This document shows, in pieces, positions 1 to 10,859 of a stretch of DNA of 64,000 nt. The stretch spans positions 62,001 to 126,000 of the forward strand of contig NZ_CABVII010000010.1 in the NCBI RefSeq assembly GCF_902497995.1, in the 5' to 3' direction. Every line of letters begins with the position of its first letter. The first letter of the stretch is position 1. The stretch comes from Pseudomonas fluorescens (GTDB lineage: Bacteria; Pseudomonadota; Gammaproteobacteria; Pseudomonadales; Pseudomonadaceae). Under the pieces are notes generated by a model. The model searched no databases, was not told the DNA's origin, and saw only the letters and a program-made list of their open reading frames with translations. The position numbers and the translations under genes were made by a program.

Positions 1-52
1 CGAGCGTGCGTTCGTCGAGAAATAAGAACACCGCTCACCTGCTTTGCTTTCC

Positions 53-144
53 CTGTGGGAGCGGGCTTGCTCGCGAAAGCGGTGTATCAGTCAGCATTAC
101 TGTCGACTGACACACCGCTTTCGCGAGCAAGCCCGCTCCCACAG
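53..144. repeat. REP doublet (REPIN)
   Basis: Two inverted copies of the Pseudomonas REP sequence (arms starting CTGTGGGAGCGGGCTTGCTC) face each other around a short loop. It is intergenic, just downstream of trmO. A long hairpin could form in RNA from either strand. Confidence 0.9.
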
Positions 145-157
145 TGGTTTCTGGTAT

Positions 158-856
158 TTAGACGTTCGCGGGAATGACTTCGAGAACGCGGATCATCCCT
201 GCCTCCGGGTAATGCCACCGCACATCCACATCCCAGAACTGCGCTCCATACTCCCGCTCCGGCGCAGGCGTCTGATAAGCCGGACGCGGATCTTGTGCCA
301 GGCACTGCTCGATCAGCTCAACCAACGGCTCTTCAAGACGCTGAGCGTGCCCGTGCGCCTGTTGCAGTGCCGAATCCGTCCACTGCACGGGAATCATCTG
401 CGGCGCAGCGCTGGCGATACTGTTGGACGCTGCATCGACGATATCGGCGTAAGGCACGTAAGGCTTGATGTCGAGAACCGGTGTACCGTCCAGCAGGTCG
501 ATGCCGGATATCCACAGGCGATCGGCTTCGACCTTGTCCAGTTTGACTACCGATTGGCCAATCCCGTTGGGCCGATGGGTCGCACGGGTGGCAAACACCC
601 CCATGGACTTGTTGCCGCCCAAGCGAGGAGGGCGGACTTTCAGGCGTGGTTTTTCTTCCAGGGCCTGGTGGAACAGGAACAATAGCCAGACGTGGCTGAC
701 CTGCTCCAGGCCCTGCACGGCGTCGCCCTGATCGAACGGTGCCACCAGTTCCAGCACGCCGCGAGCGGCGGGTGCCAGTTGCGGCTGGCGCGGAATGGCG
801 AACTTCTCCTTGAAGCAGGAGCGCACGAAGCCGATAGGGGAAACGCTGTAAGTCAT
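158..856 (-). CDS. trmO: tRNA (N6-threonylcarbamoyladenosine(37)-N6)-methyltransferase TrmO
   Basis: This 232-residue protein is of the TsaA/TrmO family, which uses SAM to methylate t6A37 of tRNA-Thr (family knowledge). Visible family signatures are SHVWLLFLFH (about residues 54-63), GVFATRATHRPNGIGQS (86-102) and DGTPVLDIKPYVPYAD (123-138), followed by the usual C-terminal extension ending in an IRVLEVIP strand. The ATG at 856 is chosen because the protein then starts MTYSVSPIGFVRS, the normal N-terminus; the 59 further upstream codons in frame read through a REP element. It is flanked by REP elements on both sides, so it is probably monocistronic. Confidence 0.93.
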   Translation of the reverse strand: MTYSVSPIGFVRSCFKEKFAIPRQPQLAPAARGVLELVAPFDQGDAVQGLEQVSHVWLLFLFHQALEEKPRLKVRPPRLGGNKSMGVFATRATHRPNGIGQSVVKLDKVEADRLWISGIDLLDGTPVLDIKPYVPYADIVDAASNSIASAAPQMIPVQWTDSALQQAHGHAQRLEEPLVELIEQCLAQDPRPAYQTPAPEREYGAQFWDVDVRWHYPEAGMIRVLEVIPANV

Positions 857-932
857 GGTTTGGGGTCGGAGGGGAATGAGGGTGGGCATGATAACCCACA
901 CGGCAACTGGCAAGGTGGTGCCTGTCAGTCCG

Positions 933-1030
933 TCATCGCGGGCAAGCCACGCTCCCACAGGTTTTGTAATGGACACAAATGATGTGTGCGCTCGAGAACC
1001 CTTGTGGGAGCGTGGCTTGCCCGCGATGGC
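933..1030. repeat. REP doublet, arms in the opposite orientation
   Basis: Arms at about 934-960 and 1003-1028 read TCGCGGGCAAGCCACGCTCC and its inverse. The arm polarity is reversed relative to the doublet at 53-144. A short separate hairpin (CTGCC TTCG GGCAG type) follows at about 1049-1063. Confidence 0.88.
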
Positions 1031-1089
1031 CACACCGCCGATCTAGAGACTGCCTTCGGCAGCTCCTAGAGAAGATCCGCAGCGGGCGT

Positions 1090-1560
1090 TTATTGCGGGC
1101 GCACGCGCAGGGTCAGGCCCTTGAGGAAGTTGCGCAGCAACTGGTCGCCGCACGTACGGTAGTTGGTGTGGCCGAACTTGCGGAACAGCGCGCTCAGCTC
1201 CGGCTTGGACACCGGGAACTCGGAGGCCTTGAGGATCGCGTGCATGTCGTCTTCCTTCAGTTCGAAGGCCACCCGCAGTTTCTTCAGGATGATGTTGTTG
1301 GTCACCGGTGTTTCGATCGGCTGGGGCGGACGGCTTTCGTCCTTGCCGCGCTTGAAGATCACCAGGCCATCGAGGAAATGCGCCATGACCTCGTCCGGGC
1401 AGCGGACGAAGCCTTCTTCGTCTTCTTCTTTCTTGTCGAGGTATGTCAGCAGGTCTGGCAGGGTCACGTCCATGCCGCCGAGCTTGATGATCTCGATGAC
1501 TTTCTTGTCGCTGATGTCGAGCATGTAGCGCACGCTGCGCAGTACGTCGTTATGAATCAT
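1090..1560 (-). CDS. DUF1456 family protein (YehS-like)
   Basis: This 156-residue cytosolic protein has two copies of the DUF1456 unit. One starts HNDVLRSVRYML near residue 3. The second starts NNIILKKLRVAF about 85 residues later; it is preceded by KRGKDESRPP and followed by the conserved FRKFGHTNYRTCGDQLLRNF stretch. This is the same organisation as E. coli YehS. The biochemical role is unknown. The start is the ATG at 1560: an AGGA lies about nine bases upstream, while the in-frame TTG three codons earlier is poorly spaced. The gene stands alone, in the same direction as its neighbours. Confidence 0.88.
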   Translation of the reverse strand: MIHNDVLRSVRYMLDISDKKVIEIIKLGGMDVTLPDLLTYLDKKEEDEEGFVRCPDEVMAHFLDGLVIFKRGKDESRPPQPIETPVTNNIILKKLRVAFELKEDDMHAILKASEFPVSKPELSALFRKFGHTNYRTCGDQLLRNFLKGLTLRVRPQ

Positions 1561-1635
1561 GGTGTGCAATCCTGATAGTCGGCAGTGGGCGCCGCATAAG
1601 CAGCGGCACCAAAATGTGTGGCGGCGGGAGCAGTC

Positions 1636-2346
1636 TTAGAACTTCTCTTTGCCGGACAGATAACGCCATTGCCCCAAGGGCACTTTGCCAATGGAGACAC
1701 CGCCAATGCGGATACGGCGGATGGCCACGACCTTCAGGCCGACAGCCTGGCAGAACAGGGCGATCACCCCCGGTTGTGGGTTCTTCATCGCAAAACGCAG
1801 ACGGTTTTCGCTCTGCCAGCTGGCTTTGACCGGCGGCAGTTCCTTGCCCTTGTAGGTCAGGCCGTGGTTCAGGCGGTTGAGGCCGTGAGCCACCATGTCG
1901 CCTTCAACCTCGACCACATACTCTTGCTCGATCTTGCTGGCATCGGCGGTCAATTTGCGCAGGGTCTTCCAGTCCTGGGTGAACACCAGCAAACCGCTGG
2001 CGTTGGCCTGCAGATCAGTACTGGCGGTCAGGCGCAGGAAGTGGCCCTTGAGCGGACGTTTGCTGAAGCGGTGTTCTTCGCTCAGGGTCTCGGCGCTGAT
2101 GGTTGCCATGGCCGTGTCCGCATCCATGCCCGCCGCAACGTTGAACAGGATGGTCACCGGCTCGGGCGCGGTGGCCTTGGCCTCTGGATCGAGCTCGACT
2201 TTCTGGGTGCCGACCTTGAATTGCGGCTCATCGATGACTTCACCGTCCACGGTGACCCAGCCGCCCTCGATGAACAGCTCAGCCTCCCGACGGGAACAGC
2301 CGACGAGTTCGATGAGGCGTTTGGAGAGTCGAATCGGGTCAGTCAT
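1636..2346 (-). CDS. S4-domain pseudouridine synthase, RluF-like, with an atypical catalytic loop
   Basis: This 236-residue protein has an N-terminal S4 RNA-binding domain (about residues 5-50, SKRLIELVGCSRREAELFIEGG) and a C-terminal RsuA/RluF-type domain (conserved VVAIRRIRIGGVSIGKVPLG, then QWRYL). Enzymes of this family isomerise uridines in 16S or 23S rRNA. The canonical RLDxxxxGLL catalytic signature is not present: the corresponding stretch reads RLTASTDLQANASGLLVFT, so an Asp exists but at different spacing. Activity is therefore uncertain. The ATG at 2346 gives the start MTDPIRLSKRLIELVG; upstream in-frame codons look non-coding. Confidence 0.82.
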   Translation of the reverse strand: MTDPIRLSKRLIELVGCSRREAELFIEGGWVTVDGEVIDEPQFKVGTQKVELDPEAKATAPEPVTILFNVAAGMDADTAMATISAETLSEEHRFSKRPLKGHFLRLTASTDLQANASGLLVFTQDWKTLRKLTADASKIEQEYVVEVEGDMVAHGLNRLNHGLTYKGKELPPVKASWQSENRLRFAMKNPQPGVIALFCQAVGLKVVAIRRIRIGGVSIGKVPLGQWRYLSGKEKF

Positions 2347-2430
2347 GACAGGGCCGTAACAAAAAAGGGGTGGGCATTGTACCTGCTGGGCGCCGGTTAA
2401 TCCCGGCTCCATTTGCGCTGTGTGGCTTTT

Positions 2431-2535
2431 TGTGGGAGCGGGCTTGCTCCGGGCGGCGTTCCGACGAAAGCGGTAGATCAGTCAACTTATCTGCTGAATG
2501 ACACACCGCTTTCGCGAGCAAGCCCGCTCCCACAG
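2431..2535. repeat. REP doublet with a hybrid left arm
   Basis: The left arm starts as a normal REP but runs into CCGGGCGGCGTTCCGACGA instead of CGCGAA. The right arm is canonical. The same hybrid segment recurs near 21241 and 41816. Confidence 0.85.
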
Positions 2536-2550
2536 GTGTTCGGTGTTGTG

Positions 2551-3024
2551 TCAGCCATGGCCCGTACGGTGTTGGGTTTGGCGCAGGCGCATGTGCAGCA
2601 GCGGATAGGGCTGGCCCATGCCATCGACCTCGGAGCGGCCAATCACCTCGAAACCCTGCTTGAAGTAGAACCCCAGGGCTTGCGGGTTCTGTTCGTTGAC
2701 ATCCAGTTCGTTGGCATTCAGGTGCTCCAGGGCATACCGCAACAACTGTTTACCCAGCCCCTGGCCGCGGTGTGCCGGGTCGATGAAGAGCATTTCGATC
2801 TTGCCCGCCGCAACCCCGGCAAACCCGGTGATACGCTGGCGCGAGTCTTTGGTGCAGATCAGCATCACCGCGTCGAGGTAGCGGGTCAGCACCAGGTTCT
2901 TCAGCAGTTCGATGTAACTGTCGGGCAGAAAGTCATGGGTGGCGCGCACCGAGGCTTCCCACACCTGCGTCAGTTCCTGGTAGTCGCTCCGTTTCGGCGT
3001 CTGGATGAGCGAATGTTGGCGCAT
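2551..3024 (-). CDS. GNAT family N-acetyltransferase (YjaB-like)
   Basis: This 157-residue GNAT protein transfers an acetyl group from acetyl-CoA to an unknown amine. The acetyl-CoA pyrophosphate-binding motif is clear: IEMLFIDPAHRGQGLGKQLL (Q/R-x-x-G-x-G type) near the middle. It is followed by the NEQNPQALGFYFKQGFEVIG segment (motif B), typical of the YjaB subgroup. The ATG at 3024 (MRQHSLIQTPKRSDYQEL) is preferred because the longer in-frame start adds 28 residues that do not look like the fold; its ribosome-binding site is weak. The rimO terminator lies just upstream, so this gene probably has its own promoter. Confidence 0.85.
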   Translation of the reverse strand: MRQHSLIQTPKRSDYQELTQVWEASVRATHDFLPDSYIELLKNLVLTRYLDAVMLICTKDSRQRITGFAGVAAGKIEMLFIDPAHRGQGLGKQLLRYALEHLNANELDVNEQNPQALGFYFKQGFEVIGRSEVDGMGQPYPLLHMRLRQTQHRTGHG

Positions 3025-3085
3025 GGCCGAATGCCCCGTTGGCGGTTGATCGTGCGAGTCTTTTCTCCCGCCAAACGATAGCCGT

Positions 3086-3123
3086 AAAAAAGCCCCGCAT
3101 CTCGTCAAGAGAGCGGGGCTTTT
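3086..3123 (-). terminator. Intrinsic terminator after rimO
   Basis: A GC-rich stem (AGCCCCGC / GCGGGGCT) is flanked by an A run on one side and T runs on the other. It lies 15 bp past the rimO stop codon on the minus strand. Confidence 0.85.
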
Positions 3124-3137
3124 GCTGTTTTTTTCGT

Positions 3138-4475
<1,338 letters not shown>

Positions 4476-4763
4476 GTCTAACCTCGGTATTGGTGACGCC
4501 TCCAGCCGAAGACGGCAAGGCGACAGACGGGCACTTGGTGTGCCTCTGATCAAAAAGTGCGCAATTCTAGCGATGAGAGGCGCACTTGACCAGCTTTATG
4601 CAGGGAAATACGACGAGTGCTGCGCTATGCTTCGCGCCGTTTAGCCTTACCGATTTCTTACAGTCAACAAAACGTCTGTAACGAAAAGTAAAACAGCGCA
4701 TGCTGCACGGTAAAGCACAGTGCTTCTTTCAAAGAAGTCCGGTCTGGGTATCAGGAGTGTTGG

Positions 4764-6665
4764 ATGGGTCAGGCAAGTAGTCAGGCGGCAGACGCCGAGC
4801 ATTCGGCGGGCAAGCCGATCGGCATGCTGGTCGCGGCGGTCGGCGTGGTGTATGGCGATATCGGCACGAGCCCGCTGTACACCCTCAAAGAAGTGTTTTC
4901 CGGCGGCTACGGCGTGCCCGTCACTCATGATGGGGTGCTGGGGATTCTGGCACTGATCTTCTGGTCACTCATCTGGGTCGTTTCGATCAAATACATGATG
5001 TTTGTCCTGCGCGCCGATAACCAGGGCGAAGGCGGGATCATGGCCTTGACGGCATTGGCCCGACGGGCGGCGGCAGGGCATGCCAGGTTGCGTACCCTGC
5101 TGGTGGTGTGCGGGCTGATCGGCGCGGCGCTGTTCTATGGCGACAGCATGATCACCCCGGCGATTTCCGTACTCTCGGCCATCGAGGGCTTGGGCCTTGC
5201 GTTCGAGGGCATCGACCATTGGGTGGTGCCGCTGTCATTGATCGTGCTGGTGGCGCTCTTTCTGATTCAACGTCACGGCACCGCGCGGATCGGCATTCTG
5301 TTCGGGCCGATCATGGTCACCTGGTTTGTGGTGCTGGGGGCACTCGGCGTCTACGGCATCCTGCAGCACCCGGAAGTGTTGCAGGCTATGAACCCGGTGT
5401 GGGGCGTACGTTTCTTCGTCGTGCACCCGGGCATGGGCGTGGCGATTCTAGGCGCGGTGGTACTGGCGCTGACCGGTGCCGAAGCGTTGTACGCCGACAT
5501 GGGCCACTTCGGCCGCAAGCCGATTGCCCGCGCGTGGTTCATCCTGGTGCTGCCGGCGTTGGTACTGAATTACTTCGGCCAGGGCGCGTTGCTGCTCGGT
5601 GATCCGGACGCCGCCCGCAATCCGTTCTACTTGCTGGCACCGAGCTGGGCGTTGATTCCGTTGGTCGGCCTGTCGACCCTGGCGACGGTAATCGCTTCCC
5701 AGGCGGTGATCTCCGGGGCGTTCTCCCTGACCCGCCAGGCGATCCAGCTCGGCTACATTCCACGCATGCGTATCCAGCACACCTCCAGCGCCGAACAGGG
5801 CCAGATCTACATCGGCGCGGTGAACTGGGCGCTGATGGTCGGCGTGATCCTGTTGGTGCTGGGGTTCGAATCCTCCGGCGCCCTGGCCTCGGCCTACGGT
5901 GTGGCGGTGACCGGCACGATGCTGATGACCACCATCCTGGTGTCGGCCGTGATGTTGTTGCTGTGGAAATGGCCACCGGTCCTCGCCGTTCCAGTGTTGC
6001 TGGGCTTCCTGTTGGTGGACGGCCTGTACTTTGCCGCCAACGTGCCAAAGATTGTCCAGGGCGGGGCGTTCCCGGTGATCGCCGGTATTGTGCTGTTTGT
6101 GCTGATGACCACCTGGAAGCGCGGCAAGCAACTGCTGGTCGAGCGAATCGACGAGGGCGGCTTGCCGCTGCCGATCTTCATTGGCAGCATCAGCGTGCAG
6201 CCGCCGCATCGCGTCCAGGGCACCGCGGTGTTCCTCACCGCGCGTCCGGATGCCGTGCCCCACGCGCTGCTGCACAACCTGCTGCATAACCAGGTATTGC
6301 ACGAGCAAGTGGTGCTGCTGACGGTGGTCTACGAAGACATTCCGCGAGTGCCACCGACGCGGCGCTTCGAGGTTGAATCCCACGGTGAAGGGTTCTTCCG
6401 GGTGATCCTGCACTTTGGTTTCATCGATGAACCGGACGTGCCGCAAGCGCTGAAGTTGTGTCATCTCGATGACCTGGACTTCAGCCCGATGCGCACCACC
6501 TACTTCCTCAGCCGCGAGACGGTCATCGCCTCCAAGCTCGTAGGCATGGCCCGCTGGCGCGAGGTGCTGTTCGCCTTTATGTTGCAGAACGCCAACGGTA
6601 ATTTGCGGTTCTTTAACTTGCCGTTGAACCGGGTGATTGAGTTGGGTACCCAAGTAGAAATGTAA
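4764..6665 (+). CDS. kup: Low-affinity potassium transporter Kup
   Basis: This 633-residue inner-membrane K+/H+ symporter matches the family length. The N-terminus carries the hallmark [19 protein letters not shown] (about 31-49). About twelve hydrophobic segments extend to about residue 450, with the conserved [18 protein letters not shown] in TM3, and the soluble C-terminal domain follows. There is an ATG start with a weak upstream GGAG. It is divergent from rimO and ends in an intrinsic terminator, so it is likely a single-gene transcript. Known members import K+ under acidic or osmotic stress. Confidence 0.96.
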   Translation: MGQASSQAADAEHSAGKPIGMLVAAVGVVYGDIGTSPLYTLKEVFSGGYGVPVTHDGVLGILALIFWSLIWVVSIKYMMFVLRADNQGEGGIMALTALARRAAAGHARLRTLLVVCGLIGAALFYGDSMITPAISVLSAIEGLGLAFEGIDHWVVPLSLIVLVALFLIQRHGTARIGILFGPIMVTWFVVLGALGVYGILQHPEVLQAMNPVWGVRFFVVHPGMGVAILGAVVLALTGAEALYADMGHFGRKPIARAWFILVLPALVLNYFGQGALLLGDPDAARNPFYLLAPSWALIPLVGLSTLATVIASQAVISGAFSLTRQAIQLGYIPRMRIQHTSSAEQGQIYIGAVNWALMVGVILLVLGFESSGALASAYGVAVTGTMLMTTILVSAVMLLLWKWPPVLAVPVLLGFLLVDGLYFAANVPKIVQGGAFPVIAGIVLFVLMTTWKRGKQLLVERIDEGGLPLPIFIGSISVQPPHRVQGTAVFLTARPDAVPHALLHNLLHNQVLHEQVVLLTVVYEDIPRVPPTRRFEVESHGEGFFRVILHFGFIDEPDVPQALKLCHLDDLDFSPMRTTYFLSRETVIASKLVGMARWREVLFAFMLQNANGNLRFFNLPLNRVIELGTQVEM

Positions 6666-6672
6666 GCCCATC

Positions 6673-6713
6673 AAAAAGCCCCCGTTGCTGTGAAGGCAGC
6701 GGGGGCTTTTTTG
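6673..6713 (+). terminator. Intrinsic terminator after kup
   Basis: The stem AAGCCCCCG ... CGGGGGCTT is followed by a T run, directly after the kup stop codon. Confidence 0.88.
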
Positions 6714-6749
6714 TGGGTGGGCGCGTAACGTGAAGTCAATGGAGAACCC

Positions 6750-6841
6750 CTGTGGGAGCGGGCTTGCTCGCGAATGCGGTGTGTCAGTCGACATCGATGT
6801 TGAATGTCAGTCCGTCTTCGCGAGCAAGCCCGCTCCCACAG
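6750..6841. repeat. REP doublet (REPIN)
   Basis: Facing inverted REP arms (CTGTGGGAGCGGGCTTGCTC type) lie between the kup and virJ terminators, in a convergent intergenic region. Confidence 0.9.
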
Positions 6842-6867
6842 GGGGGGCTGCGTCTGGACCGATAATG

Positions 6868-6905
6868 AAAAGCCCCCGCTACCGTGAAGTAACGAGGGCT
6901 CTTTT
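6868..6905 (-). terminator. Intrinsic terminator after virJ
   Basis: The imperfect stem AGCCCCCGCTAC / GTAACGAGGGCT is flanked by an A run and a T run, downstream of the minus-strand virJ gene. Confidence 0.75.
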
Positions 6906-6921
6906 GTTGGCGAAACTCAGA

Positions 6922-8217
6922 TCACTCCTGAGCCGCCGTTTCCTTCGCCTGACGCTTCTCGATCACATCCACCAGCCGCTGGGCCAAAGCCGGGTAGTTC
7001 TCGTCAAAGTGATGCCCGCCAGGCAGTTTGATCGCTTCGCCCACCGCGGTCTTGTCGGTGCAGCCGCTCTCATCGACTTCTTCTTCGCCATAGATGCACA
7101 CCACTTTCTCCGCCGGCAATTTGGCCATTTCCGGGCCGGTGGCGGCTTCCTTGCCGGCGTTGCCGAGCCAGCCTTCGACTTCGATTTCGAAGCTGCCGGT
7201 GCGGGCGAAGGCCAGCAGGATGATCGCGTCGACCCGTTGCTGCTCCGCGGGCTCCAGGCGGTTGTAAATCGCCGGCAGGACGTCGGCACCGAACGAGTAA
7301 CCGGTGAGGATGAAGCGCTTGGTACCCCATTTCTGCCGGTAGTGCTGCATCAGATCAGCGAGGTCCAGCGCACTTTGCTCCGGGCTCTTGTGCTGCCAGT
7401 AGTAGCGCAGGGTATCGATGCCGACCACCGGGTAGCCGATCTTGGCCATCTCGCCCGCCACGTCGCGGTCCAGGTCGCGCCAGCCGCCATCGCCGGAGAG
7501 GAACAGGGTGACGGTGTCCCGGGCCTGGCCGGCTGGCACTTCGACCACCGGGATCTGCAGGCCGCCAGCGGCTTTGTCGCCGCCGACCAGGCGCTTGCGC
7601 AGTTCGTTGTTCAGCACTTGCGGCAGGTTGATGTCGTAGTCGCTGATGCTGGTTTCGGCGTTCGGCTGGTCGCGCACGAAGCCGGCGCTGGTGTCGTCCG
7701 GGTTGTCGTTCCAGGCCACCAGCCAGTGACCGTGGGCCGCGCTTTTTGGCAGCAGGTGCGTGCAGCCGGGTTTTTCCAGGGCCAGGTCCACCGAAACGGC
7801 CTGGGCCTGGTCGTTCTTCTGTTCGGACAACCAGCGCCAGGCGAGCACGGCACCCGGGCCGATGCCGCTGACCAGGGTCGCCGGGCCTTTGAGTTCGCGC
7901 AGGCCGGATTGCAGGGCACGGCTTTGCAACAGGCAGTCTTTGGGCAGGATCACCTGGACGATCTGCGCCGAGCCGCTGCGGCTGAGGGTCAGCAACTGTT
8001 TGTCGCTGAGCTTCTGTTCTTCATTGACCGCCACCAGCACCCGGGCGCGCGGTGTGTTGCCGGGGATCACTCGAGTCATCGCCGCACCGTCGGCGGGTGT
8101 CAGCTGTTCGAGGGTCGGTTCTGGTGCCGGGCGGTTGAGGTACCAGTAACCGCCGCCGAGGATCAGGGCCAGCACTGCCATTGTGCCCAGTACGTACCGC
8201 AGGGAGCGTTGAATCAT
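6922..8217 (-). CDS. virJ: VirJ/AcvB-type serine hydrolase, probable aminoacyl-phosphatidylglycerol hydrolase
   Basis: This 431-residue protein has an N-terminal membrane anchor (residues about 7-26, very hydrophobic) and a periplasmic alpha/beta-hydrolase fold. The nucleophile elbow is GYSFGAD (Ser near residue 308), after LFLSGDGGWRDLDRDVA, and a C-terminal LPGGHHFDENY supplies the likely catalytic His. AcvB/VirJ homologues in Agrobacterium and the P. aeruginosa PA0919 protein hydrolyse lysyl- or alanyl-phosphatidylglycerol. The start overlaps the mprF stop as TGATG, so the two are translationally coupled, which fits a synthase/hydrolase pair. The substrate here is inferred. Confidence 0.88.
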   Translation of the reverse strand: MIQRSLRYVLGTMAVLALILGGGYWYLNRPAPEPTLEQLTPADGAAMTRVIPGNTPRARVLVAVNEEQKLSDKQLLTLSRSGSAQIVQVILPKDCLLQSRALQSGLRELKGPATLVSGIGPGAVLAWRWLSEQKNDQAQAVSVDLALEKPGCTHLLPKSAAHGHWLVAWNDNPDDTSAGFVRDQPNAETSISDYDINLPQVLNNELRKRLVGGDKAAGGLQIPVVEVPAGQARDTVTLFLSGDGGWRDLDRDVAGEMAKIGYPVVGIDTLRYYWQHKSPEQSALDLADLMQHYRQKWGTKRFILTGYSFGADVLPAIYNRLEPAEQQRVDAIILLAFARTGSFEIEVEGWLGNAGKEAATGPEMAKLPAEKVVCIYGEEEVDESGCTDKTAVGEAIKLPGGHHFDENYPALAQRLVDVIEKRQAKETAAQE

Positions 8218-10859
8218 CAGCGTTTCACCAATCCAGTCAAGCCGCCCGCAATCAGGGCAGCAGTGTCGGCCAGGGCCACCAGTGGATCGAGTCCGGCGGG
8301 CACGGCCATATAACGGGGTTCCCAGTCAGGCTGGAACTTGTCTTTGAAGCGGCGCAAGCCTTGGAAGTTGTAGAGCTGCTCACCACGGCGGAACACCATC
8401 GAGCCCAGGCGCTGGGTCAGCGGTGCGCCGCGACGGGGTTGCAACCCCGACAGCGGCACCATGCCCAGGCTGAAGCGGGCGTAACCATGATTTTTATAAT
8501 GTTGGATCAGGCCGACCATCATGAACTCCATGGTCAGCTTGGGGGCCTGCGGGTGCGCGCGCATCAGGTCGAGGCTGGCCAGGTCATGGCCGTAGGTCTC
8601 GAGCAGGTTGGCGAACGCCACCGGTTGCCCTTCGAAACGGATCACCGCGATGCGGAAGTGCTTGAGGTAGTCATCGCTGAAACGGCCGAGGGAGAAACCT
8701 TTCTCGCGCACGTTCTTGCCGGTCAGCCAGGCATCGGAGATCACCTTGAGCTCATCCATCGGCGCTTGCCCCGGCTCATGGATCTCCAGCGACAGGCCGT
8801 CGCGGGTGCCACGGTTCCACGTGTAACGCAGGTCCTTCATCTCTTTGCCCTTGGCCTCGAGGTCGAAGCGCTGCAGATCGACCCGGGCTTCCTCGCCGAG
8901 CTTGATCGCCGTCAGGCCAATGTCCATGTAGTACGGCAGGTTCTCGGCGCGCACCTGATAGAACACGGGGCGGGCGTGGTGGAGGTCACACAGGTCACGG
9001 AACTGCCAGATCATCTCGGCCCGTTGCTGGGCCGGGCCGATCGGGTCATACAAGGCCACCAGGCTGCGACCACGGCGGGCGTACATCAGGAACGCCTCGG
9101 CGTCAGGGTGAAACAGCAGCGCCTTGTCACCGGTCAGGGCCAGGCCGCCATCCGGTTGGGCGGAAGCCATGAGAATCTTGACCGCGCGATCCAGCTCATC
9201 GGGCGTCGGCAGATGGATCACCGGGCGCGCGGTGCGCAGCAGCCAGGTCAGGGACACCACCAGCAACAGGACGGCGGCACCGAGCAGCGAGCGCAAGCCA
9301 CGGGGGGCATCGGCGTCGAGGGTGAACTGCCACCAGAGTTGATGGCTGTAGGGAACGTCCTGATAGGCGAACAGCAGCAGCCAGATCGACGCACCGAGCA
9401 CGCACAGGCTGGACACCAGATACAGCGGCGAGAAGGGCAGTTCGGTCAGGCGGCTGGGGCGGTAGAACGAACGCCGGAAAACCCCCAGCAGGCTGGCGGT
9501 CAACGTCATCAGGCAGGCTTCCTCCCAGTCGAAGCCCTTGAGCAGCGAGAGCAGGGCGCCCACCAGCAACAGGATGGTGGTCAGCATCCACGCGGCCGAC
9601 AGGCGCCGGCGCAGACCTTGGGCCAGCAGCAGGCAAAGCACGCCGACCAGGCTGGCGCCGAAGTGCGAGGCGTCGACCAGTCGATGCGGGATCAGAAAAC
9701 CGATGTGCTCCAGGCGCGTATCGATTTCCGGGGTCACGCCGGAGAACAGCAGCACCACGCCGGATAGAAATACCAGCACCGCCAGAATCGGTGCAGCCAG
9801 GCCAGAGGCGGCGCGCAGGGTCTGACGTGTCTGGAACAGCCGCTGGCCTTCATTGATCAGCAGCAGCAAACAGGCCACCAGCAACGGCAGCACCACATAG
9901 ATCAGGCGATAGAGCAGCAACGCGGCAGCCAGTGGCGCGGCACCGAGCTTGTCGGCGAAGGCGGCCAGCAGGATGGCCTCGAACACCCCGACACCGCCGG
10001 GCACGTGGCTGAGCACCCCTGCGGCCAGGGCCAGCAGGTACACCAGCAAGAACGCACCGAAGGGCGGCGCTTCGGGCAGCAACAGATAAAGTACGGTCGC
10101 GGCGGCGGCCACGTCCAGGGCAGTGATCACCAATTGCAGAAACGTCAGGCGACGCCCTGGCAGACGCAGGGTGCGGCGACCCACCTTGACCAGCAGATTG
10201 TCCGGGTAAGGCTGTTCTGGCAGGCGACGGCGGTAGATACCGATAGCCAGTACCGTAAAAAGCAGCAGCACGGCGCCAGCGACCGCACCGAGCAATGTCT
10301 CGGACAGACCCAGGGCGGCGGAAGCGGCAGGCAAGTCACTGAGGGTGGCGAGCGCCGCGAGCGGGGGCAGGGCACAGCCGAGCGAAAGGCTGGCAAACAG
10401 CGTCATGTGGGCGACTTCCGAAGCCCCCAGGCCATGACGTGCATATAAACGGTAGCGGACCGAGCCTCCCGAGAGCATCGAAAGACCGATGGCATTGCCG
10501 ATGGCGAATGCGGTGAACCCGCCCAGGGCGAGGATGCGCGGCGCCAGTGTCACGCCGGCATACCGACTGGCCGACCATTCGTAGCCGAGCAAAATGATGA
10601 AGCCGACCACGGTCGCAGCCAGTGCGCCGAGCAGAGCCCGTTGCGGTACTTCGAGAATCGAGTCGTGCAGCGCGTACAGATCGAGTTCGCTCAGCAGGTG
10701 ACGACAGGCGATCAGCGCGATAGCGAACAACAGCAGAGTGACGGCCAGACCCAGGGGTTGGCGGTATTTGCTGACCAGGTCCAGCAAGCGCAGGCGCTCG
10801 GCCTTGATCGGTTGTGTCGCGGTGACGGTGTCTTGTGGATCAGACGAATTGGTGCGCAT
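8217..10859 (-). CDS. mprF: Aminoacyl-phosphatidylglycerol synthase and flippase MprF
   Basis: This 880-residue protein has an N-terminal multi-spanning flippase half (about 14 hydrophobic segments to about residue 530, including GGSVRYRLYARHGLGASEVA and SHVPGGVGVFEAILL). A C-terminal cytosolic GNAT-like synthase domain transfers an aminoacyl group from tRNA to phosphatidylglycerol (conserved PIGPAQQRAEMIWQFRDLCD, then FSLGMVPLSGL). The P. aeruginosa homologue makes alanyl-PG and gives resistance to cationic peptides. The ATG at 10859 with AGAGG six bases upstream is chosen over an in-frame TTG one codon earlier. It forms an operon with virJ. Confidence 0.94.
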   Translation of the reverse strand: MRTNSSDPQDTVTATQPIKAERLRLLDLVSKYRQPLGLAVTLLLFAIALIACRHLLSELDLYALHDSILEVPQRALLGALAATVVGFIILLGYEWSASRYAGVTLAPRILALGGFTAFAIGNAIGLSMLSGGSVRYRLYARHGLGASEVAHMTLFASLSLGCALPPLAALATLSDLPAASAALGLSETLLGAVAGAVLLLFTVLAIGIYRRRLPEQPYPDNLLVKVGRRTLRLPGRRLTFLQLVITALDVAAAATVLYLLLPEAPPFGAFLLVYLLALAAGVLSHVPGGVGVFEAILLAAFADKLGAAPLAAALLLYRLIYVVLPLLVACLLLLINEGQRLFQTRQTLRAASGLAAPILAVLVFLSGVVLLFSGVTPEIDTRLEHIGFLIPHRLVDASHFGASLVGVLCLLLAQGLRRRLSAAWMLTTILLLVGALLSLLKGFDWEEACLMTLTASLLGVFRRSFYRPSRLTELPFSPLYLVSSLCVLGASIWLLLFAYQDVPYSHQLWWQFTLDADAPRGLRSLLGAAVLLLVVSLTWLLRTARPVIHLPTPDELDRAVKILMASAQPDGGLALTGDKALLFHPDAEAFLMYARRGRSLVALYDPIGPAQQRAEMIWQFRDLCDLHHARPVFYQVRAENLPYYMDIGLTAIKLGEEARVDLQRFDLEAKGKEMKDLRYTWNRGTRDGLSLEIHEPGQAPMDELKVISDAWLTGKNVREKGFSLGRFSDDYLKHFRIAVIRFEGQPVAFANLLETYGHDLASLDLMRAHPQAPKLTMEFMMVGLIQHYKNHGYARFSLGMVPLSGLQPRRGAPLTQRLGSMVFRRGEQLYNFQGLRRFKDKFQPDWEPRYMAVPAGLDPLVALADTAALIAGGLTGLVKR

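Noticed and set aside
4476..4763. A potassium- or nucleotide-sensing riboswitch before kup
   Set aside because: I looked for a structured leader but found no conserved pattern. It would need a covariance-model search to decide.
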